From Furcasterigmium furcatum (taxonomy: Eukaryota; Ascomycota; Sordariomycetes; Glomerellales; Plectosphaerellaceae): a stretch of DNA of 64,000 bases. Below the pieces are notes generated by a model, which did no database searches, was not told the origin of the DNA, and saw only the letters and a list, made by a program, of their open reading frames with translations. Position 1 is the first letter of the stretch. The number at the start of each line of letters is the position of its first letter. Position numbers and translations under genes: made by a program. The stretch lies in the NCBI GenBank assembly GCA_001599815.1, contig BCIA01000002.1, positions 4,809,626 through 4,873,625 of the forward strand, written 5' to 3'. This document shows, one piece after another, positions 41,586-51,300 of this stretch.

Positions 41586-44073
41586 ATGCTTCGAGAGATC
41601 GCCCTCAACACGTCGCTCGGCGGCAGCACATATACTCCCTTCCCAGATCACCACCACCACTACCAGCCGAAGCCGCAGCCTGATCCAAGGGCCGCCAAGA
41701 TAGACTACGACTCGACACAGAACCCGGCCGTCCAAATGGAAGCCCCCTGGTGAGTAGAGACTTTTCCCTTTTCCCCCAAACTTTCCAGTTTTCCCCCGTC
41801 CGCTGCGATCCAGAAGCATGGTCGGGCGGGCTGAACCCAACGAGCGCCATTCCACGTCTGTTTCCTTGCCCCACCAACTTCCGCCCGTTCTGCATTTCAT
41901 AGTTATCACCCGACTCGAGCTCCTCGTCCATCGTACGTCAAACTCGGACCTGGCGTGTCCTAGCATTTCCCCCCTTCCACCCTGAAGCTCCATTTGACTC
42001 CGAATGCCTGACGCCAGGGGACGGGTTCATCCATCCCTTGAGACTTGCTGGGGCCAGTTCCCCCACTTGCTCAGGTTGGGGTATGGGCATTTGCGCATGG
42101 ATCAAGTTATATATTTTGCCAGGGTCCCCCCCAAAAAAGTCCAACCCAACACCACCGCCACCACAACCACAGGACAACATATCATCTTCACGCCCGCTTG
42201 CAGTAACGCTTACCACTCTTTTGCGAAATCTACAGGTCACATATTCCCAGCCATTCTTTTGGCTCGGCGAGGATGGGCGACAGCAGCAAAGCTTTCTGGA
42301 ACAACCACCGCACCTCCAACGACAGCTCATCGCAGGGTCGCTCGTCGCAGGACCCTTCGCCGCCTTCGCGTAGCCCGCCCTCGATGCACCAAGAGCTGCC
42401 CATCGGCTCGAATGGCTTAGGTGCATCCAATTTCACCTTGTCACAGGGCCCCTGGAATGTCTGGGATCACCAGCCCCGCATTCAACCATCCCGGGAAACC
42501 CAGAGGGCCGCCGCCCAACGACAGCATGAGCTGGCGCTGGCGAGGGCAGAGGCAAGGCTTGCTCAAGAACAGGCCGCCGAGGCAGAGCAGCTTCGAGCAG
42601 AAGCTGCGGCCCAGGCTGCGGCGGCGGCCCCGTGGAAGGGTCCTGTGAATGAGTTTCTGCGGACGGATGACCAGTTGCAAATGATGGAGTCGCTCCGCCA
42701 GCACAGACTGCCGGTGGAGCGGGAGCGGCTGCACACCATGAACCAGCATTTCTCGGGCTACATGGCGCCTCCGGTCAACTTCGCACAACAAGCCCGGCAG
42801 GAGCCGGCGGCGCAACTGGCCCATCTCATGCAACAGCTGAACCTGCAGCCACAGTTCTGCCAGTGGCCGCCGGCTCCCATCCAGCAGCAGTTTGTGAACA
42901 CGAACGCGCAGCAGCATCGGACTCCATCGGGCCCCCCACCAAACCCGGTTCTCAAGGAGTTCAAGGACAATCCCACCAAGAACATGAAGAGATGGGAACT
43001 GTCGGACATCTACGAACATGCGGCTATTTTCAGCGGGGATCAGCTCGGTTCTCGATTCATCCAGGCCAAGCTGGAGGCCGCCAACAGCGATGAGAAGGAA
43101 AAGATCTTCAAGGAACTCATCCCCAACGCCCTCCAGCTCATGAAGGACGTGTTTGGCAACTACGTGATCCAGAAGTTCTTCGACTACGGCAACCAGGAGC
43201 ACAAGAGGCGTCTTGGCGCTGCCATGCAGGGCATGGTGCTGGACCTCTCCCTCCAGTCGTACGCCTGCCGGGTGGTGCAGAAGGTAAGCGACCCCGGCGC
43301 TGGCGCATTCTCGTTTTTTCCCGCGGGGACTCTGTTGCTAACGTCCGACGATCCAGGCCTTCGGAAATGTCCTTCAAGAGCAGCAGGCCGAGATGGTCAG
43401 GGAACTCAGTGCCGACCCTATCAAGGTCATGAAGGACCAGAACGGGAACCACGTGATGCAAATGGCCATCCAGGTCATCCCGCACGAGCATCTCGACTTC
43501 GTCGTGGAGGCGCTCCGCTCGCAGATCAAGGTCCTCTGCAGGCACAAGAACGCCTGCCGCGTTGTTCAGCGGATGCTCGAACGCGGCACCGACGAGACCA
43601 AAGCGGACATGTTGCAGTCGATACACGCCGACGCCGAGGGCCTCATGCAAGACCAGTACGGCAACTACGTCATTCAGCACATCATCGAATTCGGCAAGCC
43701 CGAGGACCGTGCCAGGCTCATCCAGCTCGTGACGCAGAACACGATCAAGTGGTCCAAGGACAAGTTCGCCAGCAATGTCGTGGAGAAGTGCATCCAGTTC
43801 GGCGAGCCCAAGGAGAGGGAGCAAATCGTCAACCAGATCCTGGGGTCTACGCAGGACGGGTCGGAGACCCTTCCGATCCTGATCAACGATCCATACGGCA
43901 ACTATGTCCTCCAGAAGCTCGTCAAAGTGCTCAAGCAAGAGAAGCAGCTCGACTTTGTGAAGCTCCTCAAGCCCCATCTCGACGCCCCGGGTCGGCAGCA
44001 GGCGAAGAACCAGAAGGGGTCCCACGCCCTCGAGAAACTGAGGTCCGAGGTCGACACTGCGCTGCGAGAGTAA
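41586..44073 (+). CDS. Pumilio/Puf3-type RNA-binding protein with eight PUF repeats
   Basis: A cytoplasmic regulator that binds mRNA 3' UTRs. My model is join(41586..41749, 42236..43283, 43357..44073), 642 residues. Exon 1 starts at 41586 (MLREIALNTSLGGSTY) and joins through a 486 nt intron to GTCACATATTCC at 42236, keeping frame into MGDSSKAFWNNH; a shorter protein from the ATG at 42273 (575 residues) is the alternative. A Gln/Ala/Glu-rich coiled region (AEARLAQEQAAEAEQLRAEA) precedes the PUF domain. Repeat recognition residues in order are SRFIQ, NYVIQ, CRVVQ, NHVMQ, CRVVQ, NYVIQ, SNVVE and NYVLQ. By the known PUF code, read from repeat 8 to repeat 1, these predict 5'-UGUAUAUA-3', the Pumilio/Puf3 class. 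In yeast Puf3 controls nuclear mRNAs for mitochondrial proteins; the same role here is inferred. Confidence 0.9.
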
Positions 44074-44803
44074 CGGCGTCCGGTTTTCCTACGGGGTCCT
44101 CGGAACACATCGGTGTGTTCTTCCTGGGTGCAACACTAAAACAGGGCGTCGAGGACGGCGCATGGAGTAATCGGGTTGGGTGTGCATTCTTATTCTTTTC
44201 TCAGTACATGCTTCAGTTCGGGTTTGGGCGAACCATACGATGGCGGGAAACGCGGCGGGCATCTGGAGTCCTCTCGGAAGAGGCGATTCCACGGCGAAGA
44301 GGAAATATGACGACCAACAGACAGGGACCGCAAGTAATTCATAGGTTAGTAGGCAGTAGATTGCCGGGTGGGACGATACTACTATACCTGCATTGGTGTT
44401 TTCAGAGATGGCACCTATTCATAGATACCCAGGCCTAGCTATGTACGCTCCCAGATACAGTACAGTTCAGAATACCATTTTGCTTGCCTGAGGTTCTCGA
44501 GGTTCGCCGACCAACATGCATGAAAGCAGGCAGGCCGAGCTCAACCGCTCTGGGCATCGGCTGGGAGGTCCGACGTTGCCCTGGCTTGGCTGGGACCCGA
44601 GTGCTGGGCCGGGGCCACCCCAGGCGGGCTTAGCCCGTGACACACTGCAACCCCCTGGCCCTGTGACGCCACGGGGCCCCGCCCAAACCCGGCAAATTCC
44701 TCCCGCTTGTCCCTGATGCCGGCGAAGCTTGAACCTCGGACTCCAATCTGAACCCATCATCATGGCCGCCTCCCCGACCATCTCCCTCTCGACATAGCGC
44801 ACC
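44074..44803. other. Intergenic region
   Basis: About 730 bp: the 3' UTR of the PUF gene and the promoter of the Fmp32-like gene. No gene or repeat is seen. The PUF frame's shadow stays open to 44438 in another phase, which is not coding. Confidence 0.5.
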
Positions 44804-46141
44804 ATGGCGACCACACGACTGACCTTCCTCTACCCCCACCTGCTGCGCGCGGCACGCATCGGCGATGTAGCCGCGAGGACGACGCGAGCCGCCCCCCGAC
44901 GATGCCTCACCGATACCGCCAGGCGCGGGACAACCAACGTCGGCGCGCCGTTTGCTGCGTCCGCGGCGCGCCAGCAGATCTCCAGACGCCACGGCAAGGC
45001 CGTTGAGCCGCTGCCGTCGATCGACGAGGACTCCGTGCCGAAGCCGCCACCACCACCGGCGGCAGAGGTGCAAGCGGACGAAACACTGCAGACCGAGCAG
45101 CTGGCGCAGGAAGCCGCCGCCGGCGCGCAGGAGGTGGCAGACAATACCGTTCAGGCCGCGGCGCCCCCCGAGGCCGTCCCCGCGGCGGAGGCGGAGGGGC
45201 AGAGCAAGCCCGCGGCGGATGACGCGCGAGCGGAGGCGAAGAAGGGCGGGCCGCTCGAGTCGATCCTGCACATGGGCCCGCCGCCGGGGCACGAGACGCC
45301 CGGCGACGGGCAGGGCAAGGTGCCGCACCTGAAGCCGCCGCCGTATGTGCACCACTTCGACGCGTACTCGCTGGTGAAGCAGCTCGAGGCCGGGGGGTAC
45401 ACGCCCGAGCAGGCCGTCTCGTCGATGAAGGTGATCCGGAAGGTGCTGGCGCAGAACCTGGACGTGGCGCAGGAGAGCCTTGTGAGCAAGAGTGACGTGG
45501 AGAATGTAAGCAGCCTTCTTCCTTTGCCCCCCTCTTGTTCTCTCCGCGTCAGGGTGGGACGGTTCGCTGACACGCGCAGGAAACGTATCTCTTCCGCGCG
45601 GCGTGCTCCGAGCTGAGCACCGAGGTGACGAATAACCGGCGCATCGCGGACGAGGAGATGCGGCAGAAGCGGACGCATTTGCAGCACGAGGTCGACATCC
45701 TGACGCAGTCGATGAGCCAGGAGGTGCTGACGCTCAACGACAACGTGCGGGGTATGTTCAACGACCGCAAGATCGCGGTGAGGGAGGAGCAGAAGGGCGT
45801 GGACAGCACGGTAAGTCCCGCTGCCGTTTGACCGCCCCCGCGGGAAGCTGACGGTCGCACAGATCCAGCAGATCAACTACAAGATCTCCATCTCGCTCAG
45901 CAGCGACGCCAAGTCGGAGATCGAGGGGCTGCGGTGGGTTCTCATCCGCCGGTCCGTCATCGGGATCCTGTTCATGGCGGTGCTGACGCTGGGCACGCTG
46001 CGGTACGGGACGTACGTGAGCCATGAGAAGAAGAAGGAGTCGGACAGGCTGGAGAAGCAGGCGGAAATGCTCAGGGCCGCGGATGGGAAGAAGGATCATA
46101 CGTCGGGGCCGGACGCGGCGGAGATCTTGGCCGCCAACTAG
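44804..46141 (+). CDS. Fmp32/MCUR1 (CCDC90, DUF1640) family mitochondrial inner-membrane protein
   Basis: Three exons (44804..45505, 45580..45810, 45863..46141) give 403 residues. The first 60 or so residues are rich in Arg, Ala and Thr without acids, a mitochondrial presequence. A low-complexity Ala/Glu/Pro linker follows (EAAAGAQEVADNTVQAAAPP). The family domain starts near residue 182 with HHFDAYSLVKQLEAGGYTPE, then a long coiled coil through exon 2 (RQKRTHLQHEVDILTQSMSQ). It ends with one membrane helix at about 350-370 (VIGILFMAVLTLGTLRYGTY) and a charged tail. This is the layout of yeast Fmp32, linked to cytochrome c oxidase assembly, and of animal MCUR1/CCDC90B, linked to the calcium uniporter. 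The linker is longer than I would expect for the family. The exact role here is not known. Confidence 0.88.
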
Positions 46142-47150
46142 GGCATGCTGGGCCGGAGGACATGGGCGGACGGACAGGTGGATGGAGGATGGCATGATAC
46201 CCTTAGACCTACGCACGATCACTGCATATAGACATGATTTCGTTTGTACATTGCCTTTATCGGAGTTGTGACTTTGCCACCTATTACTTCTATTGCGGTC
46301 ATACTCTTGGAAGGATGTCCGTCGTAAGTATTGTCTGACACAATGCATCAACATTTTCTCTCAGAGATTTCGAGACCGAGGCCTTGAGGCCGTATCTGGC
46401 CCACCCCCAAACTATCACAGGAAAGTCTGGGATCGATATAGATGCAGAGTGCAGACGGCATATGATCACCTTCTGCACCGAAAACGGCCTTGGTCTATGG
46501 CTGGCAACTGTATTCAAAGCCGTTGGAGCCAGGTTGGGCACCAGGGAGGAGGGCGTTTACGCCACGCAGGCTATAAAACTCCATGAATACAATCTAAGCA
46601 TTAGAAGAATTTTCTAGACCCTTGTACACTATTAGGCTGAGAGTATCGTGTAGCATTCGATGATGAAAACGAAGAGGCCTGGCGAGAGAAGGGACAGGAA
46701 AAGCCAGGCCCAGGCTGAAGCGGGCAGAACTTGTATTGGTAGAATCTTGAATGACCTAAGCACAAACATCGGAAACCCAACTAAGGAAGGCAATCTGCAA
46801 TTCTTCCCACTCCGTTGAGCAGCATATGTCAGCAACTGAACTCGCAGCTTGTCTGGGCAAACCTTCCAGAGCCGCAACATCGGGATCCATCCCGAGTCTC
46901 CACCTTAAAATGCCGAGACGGCCCCACTTCTGCTCGCCCACTTGGCGCGCCTGCCAGCGACTCTCCAATCCTGGGACGAGACTCCAGCAGAGCTGCAAAG
47001 ATACCTGACAGCCCCTCATAAGCAGCACCTCCGGTGACAACTTTCCTCCAACGCCCATTTACGCCTCCCTCACAACAAGCATCTCGTCGCCCACCCGCCT
47101 CTTGGTTCTACGACCTCGTCTCTCGCGCGAACCGGAGGCCACCCGACGCC
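46142..47150. other. Intergenic region, no gene seen
   Basis: About 1 kb. The first part is the 3' UTR of the Fmp32-like gene, including TGTACATT at about 46246, one base off a Puf3-type site. The rest is the promoter and leader of the RING gene. The raw frame of that gene stays open to 47034 but begins with a GTG. Confidence 0.45.
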
Positions 47151-47750
47151 ATGCCTCCCGCAAGCCGCAAACGCAAATCTCCCTCGCTCGAAATCCAAGG
47201 CCAACCCCCCGGCCCCAAACGCCGCCGTGCCTCCCAAGCCTCGACCTCCTCAACGCCTGGCAGCCGTCGTAGTGTGCGTCTCCAGCATGCGACCCTGATC
47301 ATCCCCGACTCCGACGACGACCCGTTCCTCGAGGACGAGAAGCCGACAAAGCACGACGAGGAAGACATCATCGACCTCGCCACGAGAGACGAGCTCCCCG
47401 CGCCGCCCACCCCCGGGAAAAAGTCCAACCGCGTGGAGTTCGCGGCCTTCCAGTGCGCCATATGCATGGACAACGCGACGAACCTGGCCGTCACTCACTG
47501 CGGTGCGTCTCATTCCCGGTTCCCCGAGGCCGCCGGCCTGCTGACTTTCCATCCAGGACACATGTTCTGCAGCGAGTGCCTGCAGTCAGCGCTCCAGACC
47601 GACGCCACGAGGAACAAATGCCCCATATGCAGACAGAAGATCGACCACAAGGAGCGGGAGACCTACAACAGTCGGACAAAGGGGTTCTGGCACCTCGAGC
47701 TGAAACCCATGACGGCGAACAAGAAGGGGAAGCAGCCCTCGCGGCCGTGA
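47151..47750 (+). CDS. RING-finger protein resembling Slx8, a SUMO-targeted ubiquitin ligase
   Basis: Two exons (47151..47502, 47557..47750) give 181 residues. The C3HC4 RING is C102-x2-C105, C117-x-H119, C122-x2-C125, C139-x2-C142 (FQCAICMDNAT, GHMFCSEC, KCPICRQKI). The N-terminal half is basic and disordered (SRKRKSPSLE, PKRRRASQAS). It holds two hydrophobic-acidic stretches that fit SUMO-interacting motifs: LIIPDSDDD at 49-57 and EDIIDLA at 71-77. A single C-terminal RING with N-terminal SIMs is the plan of Slx8/Rnf4 ligases, which ubiquitinate sumoylated proteins in DNA repair; the identity is inferred from this plan. The 54 nt intron splits the RING between C117 and H119 and is a multiple of three without stops. 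Confidence 0.8.
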   Translation: MPPASRKRKSPSLEIQGQPPGPKRRRASQASTSSTPGSRRSVRLQHATLIIPDSDDDPFLEDEKPTKHDEEDIIDLATRDELPAPPTPGKKSNRVEFAAFQCAICMDNATNLAVTHCGASHSRFPEAAGLLTFHPGHMFCSECLQSALQTDATRNKCPICRQKIDHKERETYNSRTKGFWHLELKPMTANKKGKQPSRP

Positions 47751-48360
47751 CACGGCGCGACGAGGCTCGAGAAGGCAAGCCTCGGGTGAGACCTGCTTTC
47801 CCGTCTTGTCTACTATGCACGAGACACACACGACTTACTACGAACACGGCCGGCTTTGGTGTACATATATAAAGCATAGAACAAGCTCTCGGTCTGGAGG
47901 AACCATGGCTAGAGCGAGGCATTAGGAGGACCGGCGTTTGGAACGATACCCAGTGGGACACGGATATTTCAGGACGGGTAGTTATTAACTCGCCACCATT
48001 TGGCATTCAGCGAGTGGTCGAATGATGAAGCCACTACTTTCCATGCCTTGCCCGTCCATGTCCGTGTGATTCACCCCGTGATTCGGTACCTCGTTCTCGC
48101 CAAGTCACAGCCCTTACGTCGTACCCAGACATGCACACGAAGTTACCCTGCAAACTCAAGCAACGGAACCCGACAAGCAAACTGATATTGCCCAGCTACC
48201 GAAAAATGAGACGAGGACTTTTCCCCGCCAGTCTAGCCTGGCTTCCCATCGCGCCCCTAAACGCCTGCTCTCTATGCTGACCATCCGACCAGCTATACAA
48301 TCGACGCGTCTTCATGGACGACATACCTCGGCCCTCTCTGGAACATATTCTTCCCCATCT
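47751..48360. other. Convergent 3' spacer between RING gene and NUP192
   Basis: About 610 bp. The presumed 3' UTR of the RING gene carries TGTACATA at 47860-47867, followed by AT-rich sequence (TATATAAAG) that could serve in 3' end formation. No gene is seen. Confidence 0.5.
47860..47867 (+). promoter_or_regulatory. Candidate Puf3-type site (UGUACAUA) in the RING gene 3' UTR
   Basis: The octamer fits UGUANAUA exactly and lies 110 nt after the RING stop codon. It matches the binding code predicted for the PUF protein encoded 4 kb upstream. About 8 such matches are expected by chance in 64 kb on two strands, so position is what makes it notable. Confidence 0.4.
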
Positions 48361-51300
48361 CTACGTGAAATACGGCCGCCCGCCGGTCTGCTTTGTCTGC
48401 GGCATCAGGCTTTCCTCGTGCTGCGAAAATGTCAGTTCCCCTGCTCAAATATCGGGACGGGTCAATGTGCTCACCTCCAGGAACCCAGTCGCCGCAATCA
48501 ACACCACAAAGCCATCCGCCAGCTCCTGCACCCNCCCCTCGAGCCCGCCGTTCTGCGACTCGACGGCGCCGATCCCTGCGCTCCGCTTTAGCGTGTGCGT
48601 CACGAGCATGCGGTGGTCCGTGAGGAACTTCCGCCCCTGCACGACGTAGCTATCGCCGCGGGAGACGACGGACGCGCCGACGATGTGCGCCACCTTCGCG
48701 AGCAGCTCGTAGTGCTTCTCCAGCGCGCGGGGCTGGGCGGGGTCGATCTGCAGCTCGGGGTCGGCGGCGAACAGGCCCGACAGCTCGATGGACCGCATCA
48801 GGCCCGCGTGCAGGACGTACTTCGCGCCTTCGCGGGACTGCGCTAGCTGCAGAAGGAGGGCCAGCTTGGCGGAGATGTACGTCTCCTCGGGGTCGTTCTT
48901 GTTTCGGAGTATGGCGGCCCATTCCTCGAGGACGGTGCGTAGGGAGTCGACGATGAGGCCGATGAAGTTGAGCGAGTTGAGGACCTCGACGACGTGGGTG
49001 CTGGACTCCTCGCGGCTGAAGGTGAGGAGGCCGTTGAGGAGGACGATGGCTGCCGTTCGAGACTCGGCATCGCCGCCGTAGGCGTCGTCGCAGACGACGT
49101 TCAGGAACCGCTCGCCGTACACGGTGATCGACTTCAGGGCTTTGGGGCGCTCGGACACGAGCAGGCCGTTGTCGATGGTGCCGATGAGGTATCGATAGCA
49201 GATGCCGTAGTAGATCGCCCTGAGCTCGGACGTGCCGACTCCCCTGCTAATGGCCTCGAGGGCGATCTGGAACAGCTGGTACAGCTTGTCGCTCACCAGG
49301 CTACCGATCCGCTGGCTGTCTTTGTCGAGCCCGGACGGCTTTGACGTAAGATCGAGCTTGAAGAGAAGCACCCTGCCCAGCCTTGCGAGCTCGGCAGCCT
49401 CGAGAGGCTTTTCGCTGGCGTACACCTCCAGACCGGGGAGGATGGCTTGCAATGTCTTGAGAAGGAAGGACGTCTGAGCCGTGCCCTTGAAATCATTAGA
49501 CTCGACCATCACCAGCAGCAAGCTAGTCCAGGTCTTCAGGACCCGAAGGCTCTGCGAGGCAATCTGCATTTGTCTGTTCGAGAAAATGAGGTGGTCGATG
49601 ATCGACACTTCCTCATTCTCGATGATTGCGAACTCCTGCTCTGTGATGAGACTGCCATCGCTGCGCTTCTCGCTTCGCGTCAGCAGGAGGATCTCCTTGG
49701 CTCGCTGGATATTGGACACGATGTTGCCGTCCGCATCGTGCTCGAGACAGGGCTGCAAGTCCAGGCCTGCATGGAACTGAAGCTGGGGCTCTTGGCTGTC
49801 CCATAGCCCGTCGGGGAGCAAAAAGTCGTACAAGTCGAAGACGGTCGGGATGGTGATCGGCTCGTTGTTGTCACCCACAAGTCGCCCGTTGAGAGCCTCG
49901 AAGATGCGGCGCTTGACAGAGGGTAGTCGGCTCTGAGAAATGCTGCAAAGCTCCATGGCGATGTATGACAAGGTCATGCTCCGCAGCGCAAGGAAATCAA
50001 TCAGAGTCGAGGCGCCCACCGTCTGGGGGAACTGTGGCTCATTGACATCTTGCCCCTCCCATGGCAATGCTGGTTGAATGACCACGTCTCTCAGCAGCAG
50101 GTGGAAGAGGACATCATTCTCGCGGAGCTCGTCAATAACAAACGGCGCGGACAACGGCGACTCCCACAGGATGCGCATGATCCTCATCGACTTGTACTTG
50201 AGAGCGATCAGCCACTGACGCATCCCCTGGCCATCACCGCAGGGCGTTTCCAGAAGGAGCCTTAAAACGCTGTGGAAGAGGGACGTCCTTGTCGCGAATG
50301 CCCCGTTTGACGTGACGGACAGGTTTTCCACGCCGCACTGGAACCCAAGAAGAAGATGGGCAATTGTCGGTTGGTTCGGCATCGCTTCCAGGCAGCTGTA
50401 GAGGAAGTCGAGGATGTATGACTTGATGAGGTAGTTGGGAGAGTCCGCTTCCCGCCCGAAATCGAAGGGGGCTGTCAGGTCTGAGCCTAGCGAACGCGCA
50501 ATGGCTTCGTCGTCGCCGTTCGCCTCCATCGCGATGATAGCGCGATTCCGCTGCGTCTGTCGTCCAGAAGTAAGAGTCCAGGCTGCCGTAATCTTGGGCG
50601 CCGTGGACATGCGCTCAAGGAGCTTGAGACACGCGAGAGTAAGGTCGGGATGGCCGATGCCGCAGTAGTTGCCGAGATCGACGACGAGGTTGAGGTAACC
50701 GGCAAGGCCATCCTCAAAGGAAGCATAGGCTGCGTTGGCGACAGAGCTTCGCGCGCGTCCAGATTGCAGCTTGATGATCGGCCTGACAACGTCGAGGTAG
50801 GTCGTTTGCAGGTCCAGCACCTTCGAGATGAGCTCGACGGCCCGAAGAATTCCTGAAATGATGGGCGAGTCCGGTGCTGCGTTGCCGACCTCGAGAGGAT
50901 CCTGGTGGATCATCTTGAACAACGCAGCAATCGTGTTGTCGTTGAACATCCACTCCATCACCCTTGCGAACGGGTGAAGGCGCACGTAGGTTGCCAGATC
51001 GGTCGCGCCAATGATGGTATCGAGCTGGAGAGAAGTGTTGTTGGCAAGTATGATGAGGTCCTCGTTGAAAGTGTCCAGGCAGACGCATGCAAACTCGAGG
51101 CAGCTGAGCCTCAGGACCCGTGCCAGGTAAGGATCCTGGGCATCATTGATCTTGGAGGAAGAGAGCGTGCCCATGGCGAGATCGACGTAGAGCTCGATAC
51201 CGGGCATTCTGAATGCCGAGCCAAGGGATTCTGGGAAGGGCAGTGTGTCGTTCAGGACGCTCGTGTCAATGCTTGGTGTCACGAGCGCCGTCAAGAACCG

